Source: Apus apus (lineage: Eukaryota > Chordata > Aves > Apodiformes > Apodidae). From it: a stretch of 64,000 bases of DNA. Position 1 is the stretch's first letter. Every line of letters begins with the position of its first letter. Below, in pieces: positions 12,139 through 26,261 of this stretch. The translations under genes and the position numbers were made by a program. The stretch spans positions 32,636,003 through 32,700,002 of the forward strand of contig NC_067286.1 of NCBI RefSeq assembly GCF_020740795.1, in the 5' to 3' direction. The notes beneath the pieces were generated by a model, which was not told where the DNA came from, did no database searches, and worked only from the letters and a program-made list of their open reading frames with translations.

Positions 12139-15100
12139 AATTACTTATAACTATGTTGCCATTTTCACTTCATCACTTCTGACTACTCCTCAGCAGGTAT
12201 CACTGCTTAAATCTCCAATGAGATATATAAAACAAGATATCTTTCTGCAATATTCCTGACTTTTTTATTAGCTTGATGGAATCCTTGGAATCTGAATGTT
12301 TACTGAATCATTGCTGCAGTTGGGCAGAGTCAGATGGATCTAGTACTCCAATCTGGGAGCAGGCTGGGGCTCTGGTGCTTACAATTATGTCCTTATAAGG
12401 CATCTTGGTTCACTTAAAATAATTGGTGGTTTTTTTCTATAAAGCTTTCATATTGCAGTGAAGTATTTATGCTCAGCAAACCCAGAGCTCTCATTGCTGA
12501 TAGTATTACAGTGTTGTTAGGTAAGAAGTAACAGCTGAAAATCTGAATTCTATGTACCTCCACAGAGAAAGTGAGAAATGAAGAAACACTCTGTCCTTCT
12601 CCATTAGCAGATAACTGGAATACTAATGACAATATAAGCTGAACATGTACATGTTCATTTTCATGTACATGTACAAGGAAACCCTAGCCTCTGTGCTTCC
12701 AGCATGTTGTTATCTTGTGCCCACTCACACAGCATTCCTCTACAGACATGTTTGACATTTCAGATCCTTCAACTAAACCTGCCAAGCATCAGAAGGCATC
12801 AGTTTTTCTCTTCTGAAGTTCTGAACTGTAATTTAAGAGAGGGAGGGAAAAGACTCAAAAGAAAAGACCCAGGTTAAAAGAGGGACTGTCCTCCCTGTTA
12901 ACACTGGCTGGAGCAGAACATGCTCTCATGTTAGGAGACACTTAGCACGGCTGTGCATTCTTTTGCCTCCTTGTCTAACCAAAGCTGCTTCTGCCACAGC
13001 CTCTTAGCAATCCCTCCAGCCACTTGTTCTTAGACTTACTAGCAAATGTAATAATCAGAGTCATTTTTCTGCCATGCTGTGCTGCTCTTTGTGTGCTGCA
13101 GTGTTTATCTCAGTACCAATGACCCTGATATCAGAGTCTAACAGGACTGACATCGCTTTTTGCTGTGCATACAGTATATATGCACACTGAGTTCTCTCTA
13201 ATGAGGGTCTGGAACTACTGCAAAACAAATGGATAAATTGTATCAGTATGTTCGAAACTGCTGGTGTCATTCAGCTATATTAGCTACTAACTAAAAGAGC
13301 AAATGGGTATCTAAAGGGACTTTCTGAGCTTTGTCAGCAGTATTTGCTATCTAAACACAAGGGTAAGCAGTACACCCTAAATAGTTAGCATAAATTGTAT
13401 ATTTTGTTTTGATCTGCCTACATCATTAGGTTGACATACTAGCCAGTTCAGTTGAAGTGCATATATGTCTGTGGTTCAGTTTTCATGCAGAGTATCAACA
13501 AACATTTTAGTGAGAAGGGGAAGGTTTCATTCTTATTGGTAAGTTTATAATCAGACAAAAAATAAAAATGCAAAATTTTCTAATTATTTTTAAAGAGCAA
13601 TTAATCAGAGCTAATTGAGAAAAGGCAATAATCTCAGATTTTAAATAACAAAAAGTGCAATCAGTCAGTCCTTTTTTAAGTAGTTCCAAGTAAAGCATTC
13701 TGGCTGGCCTTTCACTTCACTAATGTGCTGTTTTGTGAATTGAATTTGCTTTGTGTGCTTTTTCCTCTTTTCCTACAGCAACCCCTACTGTTAGAAATAA
13801 AAGTGGAATTTTCAACTACAAGTCCACAAGGTTCTTTTTAAATAACCACTAACAGCTCAGACTTTCAAAGTTATCCTAATCCTGTTATGCAATGTGTTTT
13901 GTTTCCCCAACAACTTTTTTAGGGAATGATCTCCTATCTAAACTGGTCTCTCTGGGTTTAAAAGACATTAATTCTAGATTTAAGACAACTCTCTGAACCT
14001 AACTGGGGCAATCTGATTGAAATATCTGAACTGACATGCCACCCTGTGCTAGGTCAGTGACAACACTCAGATATGATTTTTTAAATCCAGCACCCAACCT
14101 CACTTCTCAGAATAAAAATACTAAAATAAAAAGCAGATACTCAAACCAAACCTAATTTATGGAAAAAGAAAGCCATTTTGTGAAATTCGATCTGGTCTTA
14201 CTTTAAGATTTCAGTTTCAGGGGAGTATGACCCCAGTTTTTAGATTCAGTTCTATCCTTAATTTTGCCTAATCTGTGAGGCAGAAGCTTGGATTTATAAT
14301 TTAGTGTTCCTGCTATGAAGAAAAGCGGTATGTCACAGAAACTGGAGGCCTAAAGAAAGTCCAAATACTGTGTCAAGTTTGGTAGGCTAAAAAGTCAAGT
14401 GAATATTTAAAATAGAATAACAAAAACTATGCACTTTGTGACTTATCACGAGATTGTTTTGACAGAAGGCTGGTTCACAGCTTCTGTTCCTAGATTTATA
14501 GGAACTGACAGCAGAGCTACCACTATTTCTTGTTTGGATATTCTATGTTTTTCTGTGACTAAGGTCACTGTGTGTCATCATGTTCCCTAGAGCATGCTGC
14601 GAGCAAAGTTCAGCTCCAAGTAGCCTGTCAGCAGACTGTTTTTCTGAAGTCATGTTCTGTGTCTGTCTTTTATACCAACAAGGATTTAAAACATTTTATA
14701 GATAGAAACACTCAGTAAGTATGTTAAGCTTTGTCTGAATTGGAATTACTCTGATATTCTAAAGGTGTTTAAAGGAAACACATCCTTTGACTAAAGCTCG
14801 CTGCAAAAAGATATGATTTTTTAATCTTCCAAAGTTCTGACAACTGACTTTTACTAACCTTTGAAGGTGAAAAAAATCTTTTAAAATCTCACAAATTCTG
14901 ATGAAAGAGAAGCATTTTCCATTGCCCTCCTCAGTCTTCCCTGATCCAGTCCTTTGGATATGAACCTGTTTCTTTATGCATTGCCCTGATGTATAATTTC
15001 ATACATTAACTGCTTGTGTCAGCCAATAGCACTCAGTGCTTGCCCCAAAATCTGCACAGCCATGGATTCATTTATCTCAGTATCCAAGCAATCTCTCTTT

Positions 15101-15145
15101 ACCCATTTAGTCACCAGAATGAAGTGTATGTATTACATACACTGT
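12139..15145. other. Intergenic DNA, no gene seen
   Basis: AT-rich and without recognised exons. It holds the palindrome cluster at 12641-12675, listed separately. Confidence 0.6.
12641..12675. repeat. Cluster of perfect ATGTAC palindromes
   Basis: GAACATGTACATGTTC (12641-12656) is a perfect 16-bp palindrome. Eight bases later TGTACATGTACA (12664-12675) is a perfect 12-bp palindrome. The two blocks are also complementary to each other and could form a larger hairpin. Confidence 0.9.
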
Positions 15146-15318
15146 AACTGGCTGCCCAGAGAAGTTGTGGGTGCCCTATCCCTAGAAATGTACAAAGTTA
15201 GGTTGGATAGGGCTTTGAGCAACCTGATCTAGTGAAAGATGTCCCTGCCCATGGTAGGGGGGTGGTCTAGATGATCTTAAAGGTCCCTTCCAACCCAAAA
15301 ACGTTCTTTGATTCTATG
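15146..15318 (+). mobile_element. CR1 3'-end fragment (copy C)
   Basis: The translation NWLPREVVGALSLEMYKVRL matches the last residues of CR1 ORF2. It is followed by the CR1 3' UTR (aaggtcccttccaaccc) and a degraded tail, ttctttgattctatgg. Only the last 170 bp or so of the element is present. Confidence 0.93.
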
Positions 15319-17740
15319 GTTTGCTGACTTACAATGTCAGTCCTCGGCAATACCATCTAATAATAAAATAATAACGACTGAAAAATTGGCTTTGACATTT
15401 CCATGTACTAAAATACTCATGGCTCAAACTGAAAAAAATCAACTTACAGGATCAGAGAAAGACAACAAACACTTCACGGGAACTCAGCAAAAGACTGTAG
15501 AGAGGCTGCTCTTCACTACCAGTTAAAGTAATTTCCCTTCTCAAATAGCCATCCCAAACCAGACTCCCAAGAAATACAGCAGAGACATAGGAGCTGAACT
15601 GCAGGAAATATCCTATCCATTGATATTGCTTGTCCTTTTATAGTACAGCTTGAAAAAGTCTATCTTTATGAAAGAAGCTGCCAAAGGCCTGGTTAATAAT
15701 CCATATGTTTTTTGAAGTCAAATCAAACCATCCTTTCCAAACAGTAAAACTGATGCATGTTCAGAGGACCCTTCATCTCTAAAGAGCAGCTTAAATATGC
15801 AGAGGCTTATTCTACAGTGAATGCAGTTGTAAGGTTTTATCAACACAAAAATGTGCAATATTCACCATTGTTTTACTGCAGGATAATGGATAATGATGTC
15901 ACAGGGCTGAGTCAGGCACAGATAACGATCTGCTACAAGCTGATGGAGTTACCTCTTTAACTGGTCAAGGTGGAGCTAGAACCTTGATTGAAAGCAAGTC
16001 TGCTGCAGTCCCTGTGAAAACTTCCATCAACTTCAAACTGCTTTAGCTCAAGCCTTTTCAGCTGAGTATCTCCAGTGGAGTTCAACTGATGAAAGCAGCA
16101 TTTGTATGTGGATGTGATTTGTTATGTAAACATATGATGGAATATGCTTTCTATGGATTCTTTGGCTGGTCACAAAGAATCTGGTAAACATTCACCCCCT
16201 TCAGACTGCAGTTTCAGCAACTGGAAGTTTTGTTTTTTCTGGGAACTGTGTGAACAGAAGCTAAATTTCATAATAGTTCTCTAAACACTGCTGTCTGGTT
16301 TCTGTTAGCTTTTCCATTACCATGGCTCCTTACATGGATTCATAACAATTCTGAATTCTCAAGGAGGCAGTAGGGAAAGAGATTGTATCCCAGTGAGTAT
16401 TCTTTACTACACAGCTCATGTGTCACAGTGGAGATTGATTTTTACAAAGAGACTCACCTAGGGAGAGCAGAACTACCTAGGGACTAAAGTTTGGCCAGAA
16501 ATAAGCATGCAACAAACTTGCAAGAAGAATGAAGGCTGAATGCCTACCTGGCAAGAAATGGCCTAGAGAGGGCAGTGCATGGCTTATCAGAAAGGAGTGT
16601 TAATGAGAACTGGCTGTCGATTGGTGTACTTGAATTTGCACAGATGTAAACCCTATAAATCTTTGCCTCTTATATGACTATACCTTGATAGACTTAAGTA
16701 AACTGCCTAGAGTGACCAAGTATCTTAATTTTTTAACATTTATATACAAAATACCTTTTCAATGCTTCTAATTAAAAAAAAAAATCTTTATTTTCAGCCA
16801 GTCACTTCAGCTATTACAGCTAATGTATTTTGTAAAAGAATTTCTCTTGCATTTTGGCCAAGATCATCTGGGCAACTTGGAACTGACCTGTCTTTTCTCT
16901 ATTGCAGATAGCCATAGTAGAGAGGCATGTCTAAAAATTCCACTGATTTTGTGGATGCACTCTCTTTGTACTATTGAATCAACTTGAAGAAAAATTATGC
17001 TGTTTATAAATCAGGCTGCAAGCTGCAATCTGGAAGGTCAAAGAATACAGCTTTCATACATACCTGGCTAAAGCTAACAAAACAGAGAAAGATGCCTACC
17101 CGGAACGAGTCTGTCCCTGGCTGATGGATGCAGAGAAAAGCTTCTGATAATTCTGATTATTGCCTTTAGCTCAAATTACATTCTAACTATGAAAGAATAG
17201 CTATAGGTACAAGTTATGTTATTTCACAATACCTGCTCTCCTTCACTGGCACTGACAAGTTCATCAGTTGAAGCAAAATTCCCCTTTTGGGACAGCAGTA
17301 GATTGCAGTTCCAGTATCTTGCCTTCCCAGCATGCACAGAATTGATCTCAACATCAGACAGAAGCACTAAGAACAATCTCTAAAGGAATTCTTGAAAGTA
17401 AATATTCATAAACTATAGGCCATAAATAATGTTGTCCCAAATGAAAGAAGAATTTCCAAGAACTTTCAAGGACATTTCTGTCCCATGGACATAGAGTTGC
17501 CAAATGATTTGCATTGCAGTAAGATGTGAAGTGCGTATTGCATTCACGTGCTGTGTACAGATTTGTGTTATGTGACAGTGTTGTAACTATAATCTTGTGG
17601 TGCTCTCAAAGCTTACTCTACTTCTATAAACATCGTTAACCATTTTAGGTGTTAAACATTTCAGTAAGGCAGCAATTTCAGCAGAAAAGGAGAGGATCTA
17701 CAGTTTGTAATGAACTTTGAGATTTACCATAAGGAGAGAT

Positions 17741-17776
17741 GGTAAATATTACTTTTGGTAAGTATTGGTAAGTATT
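17741..17776 (+). repeat. Tandem GGTAAGTATT decamer
   Basis: GGTAAGTATT occurs back to back at 17757-17766 and 17767-17776. A one-mismatch copy, ggtaaatatt, is at 17741-17750. Each perfect copy matches the vertebrate 5' splice-site consensus and would pair well with U1 snRNA. Confidence 0.85.
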
Positions 17777-17814
17777 ACTTTTACAGACATAAAGATAAAA
17801 ATACACATTTGTGC

Positions 17815-17842
17815 AGACACACACACACATACATACACACAT
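17815..17842. repeat. CA/CATA microsatellite
   Basis: A short run of acacacacacac followed by atacatacacac. It is imperfect, and no function is suggested. Confidence 0.85.
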
Positions 17843-20800
17843 ATAGAAAAAAATTGCATATATATCGAGTTAACAAAAAGACTGGAAAATTTGAATATGG
17901 GACTACCATACTACTTAAAAAATTAAGCAGCACTATAAATGCTATACAGTGCTAGGTCATTTGTTTTCCACAACTGTGATGTTAGACTCTTTCCAGAAAT
18001 TAACAAATGGCCAGCCCCTGTCCTTAGGTGACCAAGTAGTAAACTGACAAGTATATGAAGGATAGGAAAAGTATATAATTTTTATTTTTTTCATAGAGTC
18101 TGTCAGAGATAAATGTTTTGAAACATTTCTTATGAAGCTGAGTATTTAATATTACTCAAAAATCCATAAATTAATCCTTATGCTTTCATTGCCAGGGACA
18201 CTTGAAGGAAGCTCTGAGAGCAGTTTCAGACTGTAGGAAGTGAAAAATTCTGCTGCCCAGAAGAAGCATAAAAATGCCAGTTTCACAAAGTAAACTCTGC
18301 TAAAGTGATCAGACTGCAGACTGAAAAATCTAGTTCAGAAGTAAAAAATGTAATACCATACCACGGTACTACAGACTAGATATAACAACATTTTCAGCAC
18401 CAGACAAAGAGGACAAATTTGCTCAGCAGCCGCCTTGAAGGAAATTCTTGACTGCTCTGTAGTATCTCTAAGCAAAAGGACAGATGCTGAAAAGTGACAA
18501 GATATTCAGCTGCCTTCCAAAAGGTGTGTTCAGAAGGCCTTGTGCCTCACAAAATCCACACACAGAGTGCTGCCAGGGCTATTCTTAGTTTTGCTTTCTT
18601 TTGTGTCTTGCTACTTCAGTGGTTCAAATTTCTGCTTTTTGTTTCTTCCAAATCTATTGCTAAATTCTCATCTAGTCCAGGATATTCCTAAAGTTCAGTT
18701 TTAAAATAAATGTTTTTAAATGTCAGTATTTAAGAAATGCAATAAAGTTATACATTTCCTGTAATTTTTTCTAGAATAAGCATAGTTTCTCATATATTTC
18801 CTCTAAAACATTATTTGCCAAGAGAGTGACCTTGAGGGCATGAGTCTCATCTATTCATGGAAATGTTTTCTTAACAGAAAACAAGTGTACTGTGGTTTCA
18901 TCCTGTATTGCAACCTTCTAGCCTAGGAGCATCTGGGACAAAATAGAAGGAACAGAAAGCCTGGTTCACCTACAGCAGCAATGTAGCTGAAAAATGAAGG
19001 TGACATTTCCACTCCATTACAATGGCATGACTTGTTATCAATTTGACATAGCAAAATATAAACAAATCAATCAGGTTTACTTTTGTTTGTATAGAAAATT
19101 AAAAAAATATTAAAAACTTAGTGTCCTCAGCTGGCATTACTTGTAGACTGGCTGGCAGCCTCTGCAGAGAGAACAAGGAATACTAAAATACATTCAAGGG
19201 TGCTATTTCCAAGTCACTTTACAGACATTTCTGCTGGCCAGACAGTGTGGGAAATAAACCTTCACTTGTTTGTGACACCCCTATCAGACTTAGAAGATAA
19301 TGAAAAGGACTGGTGGAGTTTTTTTTCTAAAATGTTTATTGCTGTATATGTATTGGCACAATTTTTCTCTGACAATCACAACTTATGGACTCATTCCTAA
19401 AGCACATAATGAAGCCTTTCACAATTTAGGATTTATCTGCAGTACTAAGCTAGATGTTTTGACTCTGTCAGGCAAGGATAACAGCAGAAAATAAATAGAT
19501 ATCATCTTCTGTGGGGGTTGCAGGAAAGGATAGACAAGGCATGTTACCTCATCTAATACTATACCACCTTTTCAATCCAGTTTCTGCCATTGCTAGTTCC
19601 AGTAGAACTGCACTGCAGACATCAAAGGCTCTGAGTGTTGTCAGTCTTGAGGATATCATAGAAGCTACGGTCTTGCAATTCATACTTAATAGTTGTTTAC
19701 ATGGAAAACAAACAGATGTGGAATTTCTTGAAAATAGCTGAGGATCATTCCTAGCTCCTGTCCAGCACTTTCTCTCTCAAAAACAACTTCTGTAGCCATA
19801 CATCAGCTATCATTGAATGAGATTTACAGCTGTAATAAAGCTGTTTACTGTTTCAGTCTGGACATGGCTTTCTTATTCATGTGCCCCAGCCCATAACTGT
19901 AAAAATATATACTATCTCATATTGCTGTGGCCTAGGATTTATTAACAGTATGCAATAATAATTTATCAGGACTTCCTCTCATTTTTATTCCTCTCTCAGG
20001 AACAGACTAGGAACCTCTACACATAGCTATCTAAACTTGAATCATTTTCAGATAAAAACATTATTTATGCGCTAAAGTATCCTAGGAGCCTCCTAGACAG
20101 AGTTGTACATAGTTTAGATCTGCCCATTTTCACAAGTAGGGAAACCAGGCAAGACTCACAATGGAAAATTTCAACTCAGATCCACATTTAGGTGAACCTG
20201 GACCATGGATATGCATAAACAAAGTTTAACTAGCTGCTTCAGAGGTCACTGGACCTTCTGCATGGTAACTTCAAGAAAGTGCTGAACTTTCTCACTGGTT
20301 CAGCTGAACCTATCTTTTCTTGTGTTCCAGTCTGTTCCTTTTTCAAGAATCTCTTCTTCGTCTCGCTATGCTTTTTCCAAAATTCTATATTGTAGATTTG
20401 TATTTTGGACATTTGGAATTTTAGCTCAGTTATAAGACACAGTATTCCAGGTAAGTTTACTTTGATAATGGATACAGTCCAGGATGAAATATATAAAACC
20501 TGGTCAGTCACATCAAAGAATGCTCTGTTAATTCAGTACTTTAACCTTATGGCTCTCAGCATTGAAAATTATACTTTATGTGTTAGGATCTTTGTGCATT
20601 CAGTCTGTAAAGGGATGCTGTATTTGGGGCAAGAGCTTATCATAGCCCTAGTGTAACACAACTCACACCCTGCTATCAAAGCTCTCAGTAGCACCTGCTA
20701 TATTCAAGAGCTTACTGCATGTATTCATCCAGATTTGTTAAGGTTTCTGGGATTATAGGCACTGCAGAAATGCAAAACCCTATCACTATTCATTCAATTC

Positions 20801-22752
20801 CAAGCCAAAAGTCTTTATAGGCTTTACATTTGACAATTATACCATTTTAGCCTGTTTCGTTTTGAATTAACATAGGGCTGCAGAACTTAAGAAACTGTAT
20901 TTAACTTGCCAATCTCTGTGTAAAAAGATGTAAATAAATTACATAAAAATGCCTGGTTTAGTTTTTCTCTATCCATTTAAAACAGAGAAATACCAGAAAA
21001 TCTAAAATTTATATTAAGACATTTTATGTGCATTTAAGAGAAAGTAGAGTCATGCAACTGGAACATGATCTGACAGTATTATATTACAGTCATACTATAT
21101 AGTAATATAGTTATAATTATATAATAATGGCCGATTAGACAAAATAAAACATTCAGTGTTTTTAACTGAAGGTTTATTTAGAATAATCTATAGGTTTATA
21201 ATTGAGGTGAATCAACCTGAAGCCTCTATCACATACAGATTGGCATTTTACTGACACTGAAAGGCAGGCTTCTTTGGCAATAAAAAGAAGATAATTTTTG
21301 GATCACAGCTTGTAAGTAGCTGGGTAATGGCAAGAGCCCCATATAGAAGATAGGTGGAATATTTGTTGAGGCAGAAAGATAAATCGGAAAGCTTAGCTTC
21401 ATATATGTATAAATGTTATCTTGTCCCATATTCCCATTATGTTTTTAAAATGGCTCATTTTGAAAAATTCTAAAGCTTAGGTGAGAAATGCAAAGTGATA
21501 CCTATTAATTGTTCACCAATGAAATGCAACAGTGGAAGAAACCAGGCTATTCTGTGCCCCAAGTGATAAGAAATTTTAATGAAAGTAAGCGGTCAAAGAA
21601 CATTTTTAGATACAGAGTTCCCAAATTAAAATGAAAGCTTTTTCTAGGATAATGGATAGATGCATATCAAGTAGATGCTGTGCACTCGAAAATAATTGAC
21701 CTAATATTTGCCAGGTGACTGGACACAATACTTTATTTGAAATGTCCTATAGCTAAAAGAAGTCATTTCACTCTGACAGACAAACAATTCAGAGAATAAA
21801 GAGGCAGAAGCCAGACAGACTTCTTTTCTGGGAAGACTAATAGAAGATGACAAAGCTGTTATGAGTTACTCTGTTTACTTTCAGTAGTAGGAACTGACAA
21901 GACTCACAGCTCCAAAGCTAAAAGGGATGGATCTGCTTCATGAATTAGAAAGTTCCTTTGAAATGTTTTCTATTTTTCTAAAGAAAAGGTTGTCAAAACA
22001 TAGTGGTTTTAATTACTTTCAGAGATATTTTTTTGAGTTTCACTTAAGTGTCTACAGCTGTTCCTTGCTCAATCATTTAAAAAAACAGATGAAGTATCCT
22101 GAAAAACATTCTGCTTGAAGGAACTTTTATATATCTTATCTTCTCCATATTTTTATTCCTTGACAGTTTCAGTCTTTTGAACTTTGGAAGAGAAATAGGA
22201 TGATTGCTTCATAAAACAGGTTTTTGTTTCTGCCACTTATTTTCCCATTTACACAATAATTCCTTGGATTTAGGAACATGATTAGGCTGAAGATATCTCA
22301 AAAAATAATTAATAAAGAAAAAAATGATAAAAATATTTAACATTGTCAATGTATTCCATTCCCCAAAAGAGGCAGCATAGGATAGACTGAAACAGAGGAA
22401 GAGCTGTGTTCTGCTCTTTGTGTACAGAAATGTATCAAAGCAATATGTCATTACAGAAGACAATATAAAACTTTGGTCTTTCCAACAGCTTCTAATAGGA
22501 GTTTGAAGAATCAATGTCAAATAAGGATTCAAGACAAAATTTTAATGCAGTATTTTCTATCTCATACTCTTTGAAAAATTCTCTGTGTGCATTCTTCAGG
22601 AACCATGTCAGAGAAGATTCTAGTGGCAATATAGCTAAAAGCAGTTCTGGAGCCATGCTATTCCTCAGCTGCTGTAAGATGTAGCAGAGCCATCTGTACT
22701 TCAATATATATGCAGATCTATCAGTACTTCAATAGTATGTGAAGGGAACTGA

Positions 22753-22764
22753 AGTATTAATACT
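22753..22764. repeat. 12-bp perfect palindrome AGTATTAATACT
   Basis: A perfect dyad in AT-rich DNA, with a related half (agtgttaatatt) just downstream. This is probably fortuitous. Confidence 0.6.
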
Positions 22765-24361
22765 GAAGTGTTAATATTTGCACCTTCTTAGTTGTAGTTT
22801 TAGCTGAAGTCTTGCCTTCTGATTGTAAGTAGAAAATGCCTATCAGGAATATATATTTATATTCTACTTCCAAATATACGTTTACAGAAGAGCTAGAAGA
22901 GTGAAAGAGGGGAGGGGATGTAGTTTTCAAATACTTCCGTTAACTGCCAGAACTTTCTGTTTCTATTATTCACATTAACAGAATGCAACCTCAATAGAAA
23001 TCGAGCCCACACTATGCAAGGCCTTGGAAAATAAATAAATACATACATAGATAAAACCAGACAACTCTATAAAAAAGGATATAACAAAGAATTTGGTGGT
23101 GTTTAAGAGGTATCAGAGTACAATCATATAGATGTGTTAACTATCCATGTGTACAGTTTTCTACAGTGATACCTAGAGATTTCAGCTGCTTAGTTAAGCC
23201 TTAAAAGGTATGCAAATGCCAGGTGTGTAAAGGCCAATATGTCATTCTTTGACAAGTTTCTTTCTTCTTCACTGCTGCAGACATTACACTAGGCCACAGT
23301 TCTTTATCTCTAGTCATATTGCCCACTTTTAGACAGAGCTCTGCGTGGTCAGTAAAGAGGAGGAGGATTGTAAGGAGAATGAATAGAGCCTTTGCTCATT
23401 GCTCTCCTCAGTGCATAGACTGCCCAAGTTATGCCAGAAATCACAGTCTGTAAGAGATATGGCCAGTACAGTTCTGAAGGAAGCCAAAAGAAAAGTCACA
23501 GTCCTTTTGCTGGCTGGTCCTAGAGAAAATGTTTGTGAAGTTGAAAACAATATAGTAATAACTGACCAAGGCTCTATCTTCCTACATCAAAATTATAATG
23601 CATTAGTCACCTATTTTTAAATTAATATTGTGTTGTTATGCAGCATTTCAAACTTCTGGGGTAGATATTCTAGAGACAAAGTTGCAAATCCCTTTGTGAC
23701 CATCTTACATGCTTCTTCAAAACTGTCTTGTAAAAGTAGCACCAATTTAGCAATTATTTTATCCAGAATTTTAGGTAAGAAAAGAATAATGCCTCTAATT
23801 GTCAAAAAGCTTGTTTTCTGTGTAACAATTCCCAAGAGGCTGCTTGCTGATCTCCAGACTGTCAGGTCCATTACTCTGCAGGATAGCAGAAAAATGAGTT
23901 TTTAATCTATAGATCCTAATTGATAGAGACAAGAGCAGCATTTTACAAGACAGATATTGTTTCTGTCACACCCTCATAATATAAATGTCTCAAATTCAGC
24001 TACGGAACCTTGACCTACATTGTGCAGAAGCCTTATTCGTCCCTGGAGAATATTTAGAGCTACAGACATGGATTACTGAGAAAAAAGAAATATTTGCCAC
24101 CAAAATGGGAGATCAGTAGCAGAAAAGAAGCAGAACACTGCACATAAGTTTGTAATTAAGGGCCTGATTCTGCAATAGTCTGAGTATTTCCTGAATGGTT
24201 TGATGCTGAGTACCTTTAACTCACCAAGTGATGTCATTGGCTTAGGTTCTCCAATAACATATCACTGTGGTAAGAGGAATGAACAGAAGGTTGTTTAATA
24301 GGACATGTGTTTCAATTGCTATTCAAAGGCAAAAAATCAAGTGTCAGACAACCGGAATTTT

Positions 24362-24395
24362 TTGGTTGGGACTGCACGCATCCTGTGCCAACCAA
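24362..24395 (+). repeat. Inverted repeat able to form a hairpin
   Basis: TTGGTTG (24362-24368) pairs with CAACCAA (24389-24395). Inside this, GCAC (24374-24377) pairs with GTGC (24385-24388) around a 7-nt loop, leaving a 5-nt bulge. The stem is short and no RNA family is recognised. Confidence 0.5.
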
Positions 24396-26261
24396 GGCAT
24401 TAGAGCTCCTCACCTGAAGCAGAGGGAAGGCCACATCATGAATTAAATGGCTGTAAAGATGCCCAGTAGCTATGCACATAGAGTGAAAGCCATAGATGTT
24501 CTTTCACACTCAAAGCACCCTGGCAGCATTAAAATGTGTTGTCCAAGCCACAGAGCCACTTTTCTTGATACTCACTGGGGATAATGTGCTATGCTGGTTG
24601 GGCTTGAAAACTGTCCAGGTTGGCTCAGAGTTTGCTTTGCTTCAACTGCCTAACATGAAAAAAGTTCTCCCCTCATAAATCCCTATCTTCAAGCATGCTG
24701 CTTTATCAAGTATTACGTGTTTACCCATGGGGATGAATAAGATTGTGCTATGTCCTAGAAAGTGCAGATGAACAAGTTCATATGAACAATGGAACCAGTT
24801 GTTATGATCGTTGAGTTGTAGGAGAAAAGAAACCAAGAACTTTTAATGTACTAATTCCATCTGGTGAGGCATAAGTTCAGCTTTCCAGCAGTTAAATTTT
24901 TTTTCTAGATTGATTTAAATAGGACTAGAAGGAAAAACAGGAGTATCTACTTTTAAACCAGGCCTGTGAATTCTATTAAGGAATTTCCAAACTTTCACAC
25001 CATCTCCTTGTGTCAGGACAGGATGTTAGGATTCAGTGCATCTTTGCAAAGAAGTACTGAAATAGAAGTTACCAAATGCTGCTTTGTTTGGGAAAGGTCC
25101 ATTTAAAGTTTTAGCAATAAGGAATGACATAATTTAGTTTTGAAGTCTAACAGCTCTGCAGTATCGGGCTTAATTTACAGCATTTAATTATTATAGGAAA
25201 TAAACTCATAGTATTAGAAGTTGGTCATATTCCCACAATGACAAATACAGAGTAGTAAACAAATAATGTTTTTCCATTCCCCACTCTTTTATTCATTTTG
25301 AAACTTTGAAACCTAGAACTTGCACCGCAACCTTACAACTCTGATACTTAAAATATTATATCAAAGAGTGCTTTAATGTTTGTAGCCATTATTGCCCAAA
25401 GAATCATCTTAAGCTACTATTTCACTTTCCATTGCTGAGATGGAATGGCCAGGAATGGCATAGTTTGCCCAGATGAACCTCTAGATTATATACAAGCTGT
25501 AAAAACTAGAGGATTACTTAATAACAATTTCCATCTACAAAAGGCAATTTTGGGACATGTAAGTGAGTTCACATTTAAAAATGGTGTCAAACCTTCAAAA
25601 GGATATCGAGTTTTTACAGGTAGTCAGAGTCAGCAAGATTTATTGACCTTTTCCTTGGAAATTTTTTCCTATTTTTTCCTCTCTCAACTGAGTGAGGGCT
25701 ATAAAAATCTGCTACATATTCATAAATACTTTAATACAGACATTCTTAGCTTCAGTCCTTTTATTGGTTTACCTCAAACTAGAGTTTGTATGAGCTGATA
25801 TTAAAATAATAGTATCTTTATATTTCTAAAAGAAATCAAATGTTATATTAAAAAAGAAATTAAAATTTGTAATATGAGTCTTCATTATTCTTCATCCATT
25901 GTTTAGTTTTTTCATTAATCATGAGGTTGACATCATGCCTCTTTTATGAGATTATCTACTTGATTGAGCAGGGAACTACTGAGCAAACTTAATATAGATT
26001 ATGGAAGGAGGGGCTGACCATTTGGGAAGAATACAAGAACGTGGTCAGAGGGTATAGGGATGCAACAAGGAAAGCTAAGGCCTCCTTAGAATTAAAACTG
26101 GCCAGGGAAGTCAAGGACAACAAGAAAGGCTTCTTCTAGTACATTGGAGCTAAAAGGAAGAGCAGAAAAAATGTGGGCCAACTGCTGAATGAAGCAGGTG
26201 CCCTGGTGATGGAGGGTATGAAGAAGGCAGAGTTACTTAATGCTTTCTTTCCCTCAGGAGC

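Larger units (their letters stand above)
15319..25994. other. Long AT-rich intergenic stretch, no gene seen
   Basis: More than 10 kb without recognised coding exons or clear transposons. Small sequence oddities inside (17741-17776, 17815-17842, 22753-22764, 24362-24395) are listed separately or as findings. Open frames here are short, resemble no family I know, and look like chance. Confidence 0.55.

Noticed and set aside
25445..25798. Plus-strand open frame of about 117 codons
   Set aside because: Its length is within chance for a 64-kb window, it resembles no protein family I know, and it lies in AT-rich DNA upstream of a CR1.
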